A stretch of 64,000 bases of DNA from DASSSQ01 sp963839285 (GTDB taxonomy: Bacteria > Actinomycetota > Thermoleophilia > Gaiellales > Gaiellaceae). Positions 29,913-38,921 of the stretch are shown here, one piece after another (positions within the stretch are counted from its first letter, which is position 1; every line of letters begins with the position of its first letter). A program made the translations under genes and the position numbers. Location: positions 186,001 through 250,000 of the forward strand of contig CAWIUN010000021.1 of the NCBI GenBank assembly GCA_963839285.1, in the 5' to 3' direction. The notes beneath the pieces were generated by a model. The model saw nothing but the letters and a program-made list of their open reading frames with translations. It was not told the DNA's origin and searched no databases.

Positions 29913-30846
29913 GTCCGCGCGTCCCGCGTGCGCGGGTCGAGGACGCCGTAGAGCAGGTCGACGACGAGGTTGCCGCCGATCACGATCGCGGAGTAGAGCA
30001 CGGTCAGCCCCATCACGACCGAGTAGTCACGGCCGGTGACCGCGGTCACGAAGTAGCGGCCGATCCCGGGGATCGAGAAGATGTTCTCGATCACGAACGA
30101 GCCGGTGATCACGGCCCCGAGCAGCGGCGCCGCCGCCGTCACGACCGGGATCAGCGAGTTGCGGAGCACGTGCAGGAAGACGATCCGGCGCCAGCGCAGC
30201 CCCTTCGCCTGCGCCGTGCGGACGTAGTCCTGCTGCAGCGTCTCGAGCATCGTCCCGCGGACGAGCCGCGCGAAGTAGGCCATCGGCAGGAAGCCGAGCG
30301 CGATCGACGGGAGCACCTTCGACTGCCACGTGTCCCAGCCGGAGACCGGTAGGCCCGTGACGTCGCGCCACTTGAACGCGAAGTAGTAGATCAGCAGGGT
30401 CGCGACGAGGAAGCTCGGCACGGCGAAGCCGACGTTGCCGAGGAACTGGGCGCCGTAGTCCCAGACCGAGTTCGCGCGTAAGCGCGGAGAGGACGCCGAG
30501 CGGGATCCCGACGAGCGCCGCGAAGACGAAGGCGTAGAAGCCGAGCTGCGACCGAGACCGGGAAGTGCTGCCGCACGATGTCGTTCACGTCCTGGTTGCG
30601 CAGCACGAGCGACGGCCCGAGGTCGAACGTGAAGACGCCCTTGACGTAGTAGGCGTACTGGACGTACCAGGGCCGGTTCAGGTGGTACTTGCGCTCGAGG
30701 TTCTGGAGGATCGACGCCGGCACCGCCCGCTCGGTCTTGCGGAACGGGTTCCCCTTGATCTGCCGCATCAGCAGGAAGGTGAACAGGATCACGATCAGGA
30801 GCACGGGGATCGTCCAGATCAGCCGCCGAAGCACGAATGTCGTCAT
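29909..30846 (-). CDS. Peptide ABC transporter permease (DppB/OppB type, frameshifted)
   Basis: Second permease of the importer, 311 residues reconstructed. The first helix RRLIWTIPVLLIVILFTFLL is followed by a large extracytoplasmic loop (NPFRKTERAVPASILQNLE), the EAA loop AQAKGLRWRRIVFLHVLRNS and a final VDLLYGVLDPR. Two +1 disruptions at about 30548 (FPVSV/LGFYAF) and 30480 (VLSAL/RANSVWDYG) break the frame within 70 bases. The start ATG follows an intergenic region with a strong hairpin after the binding-protein gene. Confidence 0.88.
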
Positions 30847-30870
30847 GCCTGTCCTCTTCCCCCGGGGGTC

Positions 30871-30902
30871 GCAGGGTCAATCCGGTGCAGGGTCGATCCG
30901 GT
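30871..30902. repeat. Tandem 16-bp direct repeat
   Basis: GCAGGGTC(A/G)ATCCGGT occurs twice head to tail (30871-30886 and 30887-30902), differing at one base, between the permease start and the hairpin that follows the binding-protein gene. It may be a regulator site or a slippage duplication. Confidence 0.6.
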
Positions 30903-30935
30903 GCCGGCCCGGCGGGACGCGCCCGCCGGGCCGGC
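30903..30935. terminator. 14-bp-stem hairpin between binding protein and permease genes
   Basis: GCCGGCCCGGCGGG pairs perfectly with CCCGCCGGGCCGGC around the 5-base loop ACGCG. It lies 14 bases after the solute-binding-protein stop on the minus strand. Such hairpins commonly stabilise the abundant binding-protein mRNA or attenuate transcription into the permease genes. No U-run follows. Confidence 0.75.
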
Positions 30936-30948
30936 TCCGGGTACGGCT

Positions 30949-32626
30949 CTAGTGCTGCTGGATCTTGACCTTCGAGAGGTCGAACTGATCGAGCAGGTTG
31001 ATGTTGAACGTGTCCGAGACCCACGGCTTCTCGAGCTGGACGTACGTGTACCAGTAGATCGGCGCGATCGGCATGTCGCCGTTCGGGCCGGTCAGCATGT
31101 CCTCCAGCTGCGCGTAGATCTGGTAGCGCTGGTCGTCGTTCTCGGTCTGCTTCGCCTTCGCGACCAGCGAGTCGTACTTCTGGCTGCAGAAGTTGGTGTC
31201 GTTGTTCCCCGACTTGCAGGTCCAGAGCTCGAGGAAGTTGATGTCGTCGACGAAGTCGCCGATCCACCCGAGCCGGTACGCGTCCACCGACTTGTCCGGC
31301 GGCGGGCCCAGGAACTGCAGGAACTGCGCCCACTCCTGCTGCTTGATGTTGGTCGTGATCCCGAGCTTCTTCCACATCGACTGCACCGCGACCGCGATCT
31401 CCTTGTGGCCCGGCGAGTTGTTGACGTAGAGCGTGATGTTCTTCTTCGGGTTGGCGACCTTGTCCATCAGCTTCTTCGCCTCGTCCATGGCGTCGCCGGT
31501 CGGCAGGTACGTCGGTCTTGATCTGGTCGAAGCCCGGCATCCCCTTCGGCGTGAAGCTCTGCGCCGGGGTCTGGCCGGCCTTGGCGACGTTGTCGATGAT
31601 CGACTGCCGGTCGATCGCGAACGCCATCGCCCGCCGCTGGTTCACGTCGGTGATGTTCTTGACGTTGAACCCGTAGTAGTAGGTGCCGAGGCCGTCGTAC
31701 TGCTGGTAGTCCTCCGTGCCCTTCCAGCGGTCGATGTCGGCGACCGGGATCCCGGTCGTGTCGACGTCGACGTCACCGGCCTCGTACGCCTGCTCGGCGG
31801 TGGTGCCGTCGGTGATGATCTTGCCGTTGACGCGCGTGAGCGTCACGTCGGACGCGTTGCGCCAGCCGTCCCACTTGACCAGGTCGAGCTCGGAGTCGTG
31901 CCGCCACGCGGCGAGCTTGAAGGCGCCGTTCGTGATGATGTGCCCCGGCTCCGTCCACTTGGCGCCCCACTTGTCGACGGCCTTCTTGTTGACCGCCAGG
32001 AACGACGTGTGCGCGACCTGCTGCACGAACCACGGCTGCGGGCTCGTCAGCGTCACCTTGAGCGTGTGGTCGTCGGTCGCGGTGATCCCGACCTTGTCGC
32101 GCAGGGCGTTGCAGTCCTGCTTCTTCGGGTCGCAGGAGTTGTACTCCTGGGCGCCCTGGATCCCGTAGAACTGGTACGCGTAGTCCGCGGCCAGCTCCGG
32201 CGAGATCGTGCGCTTCCAGGACCACTCGTAGTCCTGCGCGGTCACGGGGTCGCCGTTCGTCCACTTGCCGTCCATGCGCAGGTGGAAGGTGACGACCTTG
32301 CCGTTGACGTCCCAGCTCTCCGCGATGCTCGGCTGCGGCTCGAGGTTCGGCCCCAGCGTGACCAGCGGATCCATGATGTTCCGCAGGACGTTCGACGAGG
32401 TCGTGTCGGTCGCGAGGCCCGGGTCGAGCGACGGCGGCTCGGCACCCCAGGTCATCGTCAGGACCTGCTGGGCGGCGAGGTCGTTCGAACCGCCCGCGTT
32501 CCCGGTCGTGGTGTTGCCGCCGGTCGTCTCGTTGCTGCTGCCCCCTCCGCCGCCGCAGCCTGCAGCGGCGATCGCGAGAGCAGCGGTCGCGAGCGCGACG
32601 GCCGCCAGCCTCAGGTTCTTCGTCAT
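30949..32626 (-). CDS. Peptide ABC transporter substrate-binding lipoprotein (DppA/OppA type, frameshifted)
   Basis: First gene of the importer operon; captures peptides outside the membrane. 558 residues. Signal peptide with lipobox AAAGC (Cys about residue 23), then a Gly/Asn/Thr-rich linker and the SBP_bac_5 fold: EPPSLDPGLATDTTSS, WKRTISPELAADYAY, GAFKLAAWRHDSELDL and MWKKLGITTNIKQQEWAQF. It starts ATG after a strong GGGAGGAGG site. A +1 disruption lies near 31513 (DQIKT/YLPTGDA). Ligand size and specificity cannot be read. Confidence 0.88.
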
Positions 32627-32831
32627 GTTCCTCCTCCCAGGTCGTGCCCGTCCGCGCTCGAGACGCAGAGAGCCTGCCCCAGTGGTTGCATGCCCATGCC
32701 ATTTCGAAACGCGCACCTCCTTGAAAAATGCCGGAACCCTATGTAAAGACGGTGCTAGTACCTCTTAAGGATCTGTAAACCGGCTGCAGCGCCGGTGGCT
32801 CCGACAGGCCCGCTGTTAGGGTGCGCCGGAC
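32627..32831. promoter_or_regulatory. AT-richer divergent control region
   Basis: Largest non-coding gap in the window (205 bases), between the peptide-binding-protein gene (minus) and the metallo-beta-lactamase gene (plus). The stretch around 32700-32775 is clearly AT-richer than its surroundings and contains TTGAAAAATG, TATGTAAAG and CTTAAGGATC. Promoters for both directions are expected here, but I cannot fix the -10 and -35 boxes. I see no riboswitch-like structure. Confidence 0.45.
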
Positions 32832-34123
32832 GTGCTCTTCCGGCAGTTCGTGGACGGGGACCTGGGTTGCGCCTCCTATCTCGTCGGCGACGAGCAGGCG
32901 GGGGTCGCGGTCGTCGTCGACCCGGCCTACGCGATCGAGCCGTACCTCGAGGCGGCGGCCGAAGCAGGCGTGCGGATCGTGCGCGTGCTCGAGACGCACA
33001 CGCACGCGGACCACGTCTCCGGGCACGGCCGATTCGCGCTCGAGCACGGGCTCCCGGTCGCGGTGCACCCGCTCGCCGAGCCGGAGTTCCCCTTCGAGCC
33101 GCTCGCCGACGGGCAGGAGCTCCGGGTCGGCTCGGTCGCGATCCGCGTCCTGCACACGCCGGGCCACCGGCCCGAGCACTGCTCCTTCCTCGTGCCGGGG
33201 CGGCTCGTGCTGACCGGCGACTCGCTCTTCGTCGGCGACGCCGCCCGGCCGGACCTCGCCGTCGCCGCGCGTGAGGGCGCCGAGGGGCTCTTCCACTCGC
33301 TCCGCCGGCTCGGCGAGCTGCCCGACCCGGTCGCCGTCTACCCCGGCCACGTCGCGGGGTCGCTCTGCGGCGGCTCGATGTCGAGCGACCCCTCCTCGAC
33401 GATCGGGGCCGAGCGGCGTTCGAACCGGATGCTCGCGATCGCCGAGCTGCCAGGCGTTCGTCGCCGCCTCGGCCGGGATCGCCGCGCCGCGCCCGCCGAC
33501 GGTCGAGCGCTGCGTCGCCCTCAACCGCGGGCCCTTCCTGGGAGCGCCGAGCGCCGCTCGAGCGGCTCGAGGAGCCGGGCGAGGCGACGATCCTCGACGT
33601 CCGCCCGTTCGCCGCGTTCGCCGCGGGCCACCTGCCGGGGGCGATCGCGCTGCCCGTCGACGGCTCCTCGTTCGCGACCAAGGCCGGCTTCGTCCTCGAC
33701 CCGGACGAGCGGCTCGTGCTGCACGCGTCCTCGGCCGAGGAGGCGGAGCTGTCCGCCCGCGGCCTGCGTGCGGTCGGGCTCGTCGAGCTGCCGGCCGGCT
33801 ACGTCGTCGAGCCCGCCGGCGCGACCGAGCCGCTCGCGACCGTGACCGTCGACGCGCTCGCACGGCTCGTCGAGGCGGACGCGGTCACGGTGCTCGACGT
33901 CCGCGAGCCGGACGAGTACGAGGCGGCTGCGATCCCCGGCTCGCGCAACCTCCCCTACCGGCTCGTCCGCCGCGAGGGCGCCGGCGCGACCGACGGCAAG
34001 CCGGTCGTCACCGTCTGCGAGAGCGGGCCGCGCGCCGCCCTCGCGGCGAGCCTGCTGGCGCGCGCCGGCGTCGACGCGCGCGCGGTCGTCGACGGGGGCG
34101 TGGCGGACTGGCCTCCGTCGTGA
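32832..34123 (+). CDS. Metallo-beta-lactamase fold / tandem rhodanese protein (frameshifted)
   Basis: 429 residues: glyoxalase-II-like metallo-beta-lactamase domain with THTHADHVSGH (metal motif, about residue 55), TPGHRPEHCSF and GDSLFVGDAARPDL, followed by two rhodanese-like domains (ILDVRPFAAFAAGHLPGAI and VLDVREPDEYEAAAIPG). The second ends VTVCESGPRAA with Cys in the active loop; the first (LVLHASSAEEAE) lacks Cys. This layout matches persulfide dioxygenase/sulfurtransferase proteins in sulfide detoxification. Two +1 disruptions lie near 33450 and 33555. The GTG start lies close to the divergent control region. Confidence 0.8.
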
Positions 34124-34672
34124 GCGGCCGCGCGAATCCGGCGCTCGTCGCCGCCCCGGCTGCGGGCGGGCTGCTCGGCGCGCACGCGCTCGCCTACCGC
34201 CTCGTCGGCGCCGGCGCGCACGTCGACCACGGCTACCTCGCGCAGGCGCCCTTCGCGCTCGCGCTCCTCGCCGCCGTCGCGCTCGCGGCGCTCGGGCTGC
34301 GGGCGGCCCGCGGCCGGCCGGCCGGCCGGGTCCCCGCCTGGCCGTTCGCCGCCCTGCCGCCGCTCGCGTTCACCCTGCAGGAGCACCTCGAGCGGCTGCT
34401 CGCCGGCGGGCACCTGCCGGCGCACCTGCTCGACAGAGCCCGTCTTCCTCGTCGGGCTGGCGCTGCAGCTGCCGTTCGGCCTCGCCGCCTGGCTGCTCGC
34501 GCGCGGCCTCGCGGCGGCGGCCGACGCGCTCGGCGCCGCGCGCGCACGCCCGCGTCCGCGCCTGCCGCGCCCCGGAGCGCTTCCCCGGCCGCAGCTCGCC
34601 CGGGTGCCGCGGCCGGCTCTCCTGGCCGGAACGAGGGCCGCCCGCGGCCCGCCGCAGGCCTCCGTCGGGTAG
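34120..34672 (+). CDS. Four-helix membrane protein (frameshifted)
   Basis: Not recognised. 183 residues with an N-terminal helix (NPALVAAPAAGGLLGAHALA), a second helix (APFALALLAAVALAALGL), a conserved-looking amphipathic stretch FTLQEHLERLLAGGHLPAHLL, and a last helix (FLVGLALQLPFGLAAWLLA) before a basic Pro/Arg-rich tail. GTG overlaps the rhodanese stop (GTGA). A +1 disruption near 34434 falls before EPVFLVGLAL. It forms a cluster with a cupredoxin-like lipoprotein and a larger membrane protein, and may take part in metal or redox handling at the membrane. Confidence 0.58.
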
Positions 34673-34696
34673 TCCACACTCGATCAGGAGGTTCTC

Positions 34697-35113
34697 ATGC
34701 GACGCACGCATCGGGCTCGCGGCGCTCGCCGCCGCGGCCTTCCTCGTCGTCGCCGGCTGCGGCGGCGGCTCGGCGACGACCGCCGGCACGGCGACCGGCA
34801 CCGCCGCCACGACCACCGCTGCCGCGACGGCGGCTCGGCAGCGCCGACGAAGGAGATCGACCTGACGGTCGCCGGCGGCAAGATCGACGGCGACGGCCCC
34901 GTCCGGGTGACGATCGACAAGGGGACGAAGGTGACCCTGAAGGTCGACGCCGACGTCGCCGACGAGGTGCACGTCCACGGCTACGACCTGCACGGCGACG
35001 TCGCGCCCGGGAAGCCGGCGACGATCCGGTTCACCGCGGACGTGCCCGGCCGCTTCGAGGCGGAGCTCGAGTCGCGCGGGCTGCAGATCCTGCAGTTCAC
35101 CGTCAACCCATGA
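34697..35113 (+). CDS. Cupredoxin-like lipoprotein (two compensating frameshifts)
   Basis: 138 residues. A strong AGGAGGT site precedes the ATG. The signal peptide IGLAALAAAAFLVVAGC ends in a lipobox (VAGC), followed by a Thr/Ala linker. The C-terminal domain (KVTLKVDADVADEVHVHGYD, GKPATIRFTADVPGRFEAE) is a cupredoxin-like beta sandwich. The His-rich VHVHGYD could bind metal, but the classical Cys-His-Met copper site is absent. A +1 step near 34708 and a -1 step near 34832 put the signal peptide out of frame with both ends. EfeO/EfeM-type cupredoxin domains are close relatives. Confidence 0.65.
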   Translation: MRRTHRARGARRRGLPRRRRLRRRLGDDRRHGDRHRRHDHRCRDGGSAAPTKEIDLTVAGGKIDGDGPVRVTIDKGTKVTLKVDADVADEVHVHGYDLHGDVAPGKPATIRFTADVPGRFEAELESRGLQILQFTVNP

Positions 35114-35147
35114 CGACGTCGACCCCGAGCGGCGAGGAGGGACGCGC

Positions 35148-36494
35148 GTGAGCCCGCTGCCGCTCGCGCACGGCATCGGCGGCGTCCAGGACCTGCCGGT
35201 TCCGGCGTGGCTCTTCTACTACGGCGGCGCCGCCGTGCTCGTGCTCTCGTTCCTCGGGCTGGGCGCGCTCTGGAAGCGGCCGCTGCTCGACCGGGCCCGC
35301 ACGCGGCCGCTCGCCCCCGTCCTCGTCCCGGCGCTCCGCGTCCTCGTCGGCCTCGTCGGCGTCTTCCTGCTCGGCGTCGTCGCCTGGGCCGCGGCGGCGG
35401 GCCTCGACTCGCCCGACCGGAACCTCGCGCCGACCTTCGTCTACGTGCTCTTCTGGGTCGGCCTGCCGATCGTCAGCGTCCTCGTCGGCAACGTCTGGGC
35501 CTGGCTCTCGCCCTGGCGCGCCGCCGCCGACGCGGTCGCGTGGGCCGCGCGGCGCGCGGGCCTGCCGGCGGAGGCGCCCTTCGAGTACCCGGCCCGGCTG
35601 GGGCGCTGGCCCGCGGCGGCGCTGCTCTTCGCCTTCGCGACGCTCGAGCTCGCCTACTTCGACCCCTCGAACCCGCGGGCGCTCGCGCTCGGGATCTTCG
35701 TCTACAGCACCGTCACCTGGTTCGGGATGCTGACCTTCGGGCGCGAGGCGTGGACGGCGGGAGGCGAGGCGTTCGCCGTCTACCTCGGTCTCTTCGCACG
35801 GATCTCGCCGCTGGCGCGGCGGGGGCGGCAGCTCGCGGTGAGGCCGCCGCTGACCGCGCTGACGCGGCTCGACTCCCGCACGCCCGGCACCCTCGCCGTC
35901 GTCGCCGTCATGCTCGGCTCGACCGCGTTCGACGGCTTCAGCCGGACGCGGATCTGGCAGGACCGGCTCTACTCGGTGCAGTCGCACTGGGTCGTCTCCT
36001 CGCCCACGACCGCCGACTGGGTCGGCGTCGGCCTGAACCTGCTCGGGCTGCTCGGCGCGGTCTGCCTCGTCGCGCTCACCTACTCGGTCGCCGTCGAGCT
36101 CGGCGGCGTGCTGCGGGAGCACGCCCCGCGGAGCGCGTTCCTGCCCAGCCTCGTCCCGATCGCCTTCGCCTACGTGCTCGCGCACTACTTCTCCCTGCTG
36201 GTCCTGCAGGGACAGGCGGCGATCGGCCTCGCCTCGGACCCGTTCGGGCGCGGCTGGGACCTGTTCGGGACGTCCGGCTACCGCGTCGACCTGACGCTGC
36301 TGCAGCCCCGGCTCGTCTGGTACGTGCAGGTGGTCGCGCTCGTCGTCGGGCACGTGCTCGGCCTCGTCGTCGCGCACGACCGGGCGCTCGCGCTGGCGGG
36401 GTCGGCGAAGCGGGCGCTCCGGAGCCAGTACGCGATGCTCGCGCTGATGGTCCTCTACACGGTCGGCGGGATGTGGATCCTCTCGCGGCCCTGA
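35148..36494 (+). CDS. Polytopic membrane protein of the 'fenitrothion hydrolase-like' family
   Basis: 448 residues, about eleven membrane helices, intact. Recognisable features are PVPAWLFYYGGAAVLVLSF at the N-terminus, LVGNVWAWLSPWRA, FGMLTFGREAW, LGSTAFDGFSRTRIW, AYVLAHYFSLLVLQGQ and GLVVAHDRALAL. Proteins like this are often labelled fenitrothion hydrolase, a name I regard as misleading; conserved His/Trp in helices suggests a metal or heme-linked membrane function. It starts GTG after GAGGAGGG and follows the cupredoxin-like lipoprotein by 34 bases, a pairing that suggests a shared electron- or metal-transfer role. Confidence 0.7.
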   Translation: MSPLPLAHGIGGVQDLPVPAWLFYYGGAAVLVLSFLGLGALWKRPLLDRARTRPLAPVLVPALRVLVGLVGVFLLGVVAWAAAAGLDSPDRNLAPTFVYVLFWVGLPIVSVLVGNVWAWLSPWRAAADAVAWAARRAGLPAEAPFEYPARLGRWPAAALLFAFATLELAYFDPSNPRALALGIFVYSTVTWFGMLTFGREAWTAGGEAFAVYLGLFARISPLARRGRQLAVRPPLTALTRLDSRTPGTLAVVAVMLGSTAFDGFSRTRIWQDRLYSVQSHWVVSSPTTADWVGVGLNLLGLLGAVCLVALTYSVAVELGGVLREHAPRSAFLPSLVPIAFAYVLAHYFSLLVLQGQAAIGLASDPFGRGWDLFGTSGYRVDLTLLQPRLVWYVQVVALVVGHVLGLVVAHDRALALAGSAKRALRSQYAMLALMVLYTVGGMWILSRP

Positions 36495-36628
36495 CGCCGC
36501 TGCTCGCCCACGGCGGCACCTACGGCCTGATCGCCGAGCTCGCGATCGGCCTCGCGGTGCTGCTCGTCGCCGGCCTCGCCTGGCAGGCGAGCCGCGCGGA
36601 GGAAGACGAGCAGGGCGACGACCGCTAG
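36491..36628 (+). CDS. Small single-helix membrane protein
   Basis: Not recognised. 45 residues: LTPLLAHGGTYGLIAELAIG then a helix LAVLLVAGLAW and an acidic/basic tail (SRAEEDEQGDDR). The only available start is a CTG overlapping the TGA of the preceding membrane gene (CTGA), which suggests coupling and a small accessory subunit. The reading depends on accepting CTG as a start. Confidence 0.5.
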   Translation: MTPLLAHGGTYGLIAELAIGLAVLLVAGLAWQASRAEEDEQGDDR

Positions 36629-36686
36629 AGGCTTGATGCGTATTGGACGTCCCCAGCGGGGCTGTTCCAGGCCAAGCCGGGGCGTG

Positions 36687-36730
36687 CCGGCGTCCGTGGC
36701 GCATGCTGGTTGCACGTGTGCGGACGCCGG
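36687..36730. terminator. Long hairpin between convergent genes
   Basis: CCGGCGTCCG (36687-36696) pairs perfectly with CGGACGCCGG (36721-36730) across 24 bases, extended by G-U pairs at both ends. It lies in the 162-base gap between the small membrane gene and the convergent threonine dehydratase. A bidirectional terminator is likeliest. The same gap also has TGATGCG at its left end and CGCATCA at its right end. Confidence 0.5.
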
Positions 36731-36790
36731 TGCGGCCCGGCGCCGCGCCTGGGGCGGACGTCCGCGGCCACGGCCGATGCGCATCAGCCT

Positions 36791-37948
36791 CTACACCAGC
36801 CGCTCGGCGGGGTAGCCCCACTCGCGCAGCCGCGTCAGCATCGCCTCGCAGTGCTCCTCGTCGCGGGTCAGCAGCGTCAGCTCGACGCCCGTCTCGCCGA
36901 CGTGGACGTCCGCCCCCTCGCGCTGGTGCTCGACCGAGACGACGTTGACCCGCTCGCGGGCGACGAGGTCGAGCAGCTTCAGCAGCTCGCCGGGCCGGTC
37001 GGGCACCTTCGTGCGGACGACGAGGAAGCGGCCCGCGAGCGAGAGGCCGTGCCGCATGACCGAGATCAGGAGCGTCGGGTCGATGTTGCCGCCGGAGAGG
37101 ACGGCGCAGGTCTCGCCCGCGCCCTCGACGCGCCCGGCCAGCATCGCGGCGATCCCGACCGCGCCCGCGCCCTCGACGAGCAGCTTCGTCCGCTCGAGCA
37201 GGAGCACGATCGCCTGGGCGATCTCGTCGTCGTCCACCTGGATCGTCTCGTCGAGCGCGTCGTCGAGGATCGCCGTCGTCAGCTCCCCCGGATGCTTGAC
37301 GAGGATCCCGTCTGCGATCGTGAAGCCCGAGCGGCCCGCCTGGACGCCGACGAGCCGCACGTCCGGGAGCCGTTCGCGCAGCGCCAGCGCGATCCCGGCC
37401 GCGAGGCCGCCGCCGCCGATCGGGATCAGCACCGTCTCGACCCCCGGGAGCTGCTCGGCGAGCTCGAGGCCGATCGTGCCCTGCCCGGCGATCACGACCT
37501 CGTCCTCGAAGGCGTGCACGAAGGTCGCGCCGCGCTCCTCCGCGAAGGCGAGCGCGGCGGCGAGCGCCTCGTCGAAGACCGAGCCGCCCATCTCGCAGGA
37601 GGCGCCGTAGCCGCGGGCGGCCTCGACCTTCGCCATCGGCGCGTCCTGCGGCACGAAGATCGTCGCCGGAATCCCCGCCTCGCGCGCGGCCCAGGCGACG
37701 GCCTGGCCGTGGTTGCCGGCGCTCGCCGCGACGACGCCGGCGGCCTTCTCCCCGTCCGAGAGCGTCGCGATCTTGTTGACGGCGCCGCGGATCTTGAAGG
37801 AGCCGGTGCGCTGCAGGTTCTCGGCCTTCAGCTGCACGGGCCGCCCGCAGAGCCGCGAGAGCGTCTCGGACGAGTAGACCGGCGTCACCCGCGCGATGCC
37901 GGCGATCCGGCCGCGGGCGGCCTCGATGTCGCTAGTCGTCGGCGCCAA
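36791..37948 (-). CDS. ilvA: Threonine dehydratase with C-terminal ACT domain
   Basis: PLP enzyme converting threonine to 2-oxobutanoate and ammonia. 385 residues. The PLP-lysine motif is GSFKIRGAVNK (about residue 55), with SAGNHGQAVAWAA and PIGGGGLAAGIALA following. The C-terminal ACT domain is VPDRPGELLKLLDLVARER, the allosteric part seen in shorter IlvA/TdcB forms. A TTG start is chosen because GGAGAAGG lies nine bases upstream; the start overlaps the MeaB stop by 17 bases. Order MFS-MeaB-IlvA suggests one transcript. 2-oxobutanoate leads to propionyl-CoA, which connects logically to MeaB. Confidence 0.87.
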   Translation of the reverse strand: MAPTTSDIEAARGRIAGIARVTPVYSSETLSRLCGRPVQLKAENLQRTGSFKIRGAVNKIATLSDGEKAAGVVAASAGNHGQAVAWAAREAGIPATIFVPQDAPMAKVEAARGYGASCEMGGSVFDEALAAALAFAEERGATFVHAFEDEVVIAGQGTIGLELAEQLPGVETVLIPIGGGGLAAGIALALRERLPDVRLVGVQAGRSGFTIADGILVKHPGELTTAILDDALDETIQVDDDEIAQAIVLLLERTKLLVEGAGAVGIAAMLAGRVEGAGETCAVLSGGNIDPTLLISVMRHGLSLAGRFLVVRTKVPDRPGELLKLLDLVARERVNVVSVEHQREGADVHVGETGVELTLLTRDEEHCEAMLTRLREWGYPAERLV

Positions 37949-38909
37949 CGTGGAACACCTTCTCCATGATCTCGCGGACGGCGGTGAGCGGGTCGAGCTG
38001 CCGCCGCTCGACCTCGCCGAGCAGCCGCAGCAGCTCGGGATCGTCGGCGACCGCCTGCTCGAGGTGCTGCTTGGCCCGGGCCGAGGCGACCGCGAACACC
38101 TCGCCGGCGAGGTTGCGGCGGCGGCGCTCCTCGAGCTGCCCCTCCGACTCGAGGTGGGCGCGGTGGGCCTCGACCTGCTGCCAGAGCTCCTCGACCCCCT
38201 CGCCGCGGACGGCCTCGGTCAGCACGATCGGCACCTTCCAGGCGCGGTCGCGGTCGAGCGAGAGCACCTGACGCACCTCGGAGACCATCGTCCTCGCCGC
38301 CGGGTGGTCGGACTTGTTGACGGCGATCACGTCGGGGATCTCCATGATCCCGGCCTTCAGCGCCTGGATCGCGTCGCCGGACCCCGGCATCAGCACGAGC
38401 AGGATCGTGTCCGCGGTCGCGATCACCTCCACCTCGCTCTGCCCGGCGCCGACCGTCTCCAGGAAGAGCACGTCCTTGCCGGCCGCGTCCAGCACGAGCA
38501 TCGCCTGCAGGGTCGTCTCGGCGAGGCCGCCGAGGTGGCCGCGGGTGCCCATCGAGCGGATGAAGACCTCCGGGTCGAGGAAGTGGTCGGTCAGCCGGAT
38601 CCGGTCGCCGAGCAGGGCGCCGCGCGAGAAGGGGCTCGACGGGTCGACCGAGATGACGCCGACCGCGAGGTCGCGCGCGCGGACGTGGCCGACGAGCATC
38701 GAGATCAGGCTCGACTTGCCGACGCCGGGGGGCCCGGTGACGCCGACGGAGTAGGCGCCGCCGGTCTCGGGATAGACCTCGCGGACGAGCTCGTACGCGA
38801 GCGGGTCGCCGTTCTCGACGAGCGTGATCGCCCGTGCGAGCGCGCGCCGGTCGCCGTCGCGGACGCCGGCGGCGAGGGTGTCGGAGGTCCAGTCGCGGCG
38901 CGCGGCCAT
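37932..38909 (-). CDS. meaB: MeaB/ArgK-type G3E GTPase, methylmalonyl-CoA mutase chaperone
   Basis: 325-residue P-loop GTPase that loads and protects the B12 cofactor of acyl-CoA mutases. Walker A GPPGVGKSS (about residue 55), SVDPSSPFSRGALLGDRIR, FIRSMGTRGHLGGLA, ETVGAGQSEVEV and the base-recognition VNKSD are all present and typical of MeaB. The mutase itself is not in the window. The frame is intact. It starts 13 bases after the MFS stop and overlaps the threonine dehydratase start. Confidence 0.92.
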   Translation of the reverse strand: MAARRDWTSDTLAAGVRDGDRRALARAITLVENGDPLAYELVREVYPETGGAYSVGVTGPPGVGKSSLISMLVGHVRARDLAVGVISVDPSSPFSRGALLGDRIRLTDHFLDPEVFIRSMGTRGHLGGLAETTLQAMLVLDAAGKDVLFLETVGAGQSEVEVIATADTILLVLMPGSGDAIQALKAGIMEIPDVIAVNKSDHPAARTMVSEVRQVLSLDRDRAWKVPIVLTEAVRGEGVEELWQQVEAHRAHLESEGQLEERRRRNLAGEVFAVASARAKQHLEQAVADDPELLRLLGEVERRQLDPLTAVREIMEKVFHVGADD

Positions 38910-38921
38910 GCCGCGCGGACT

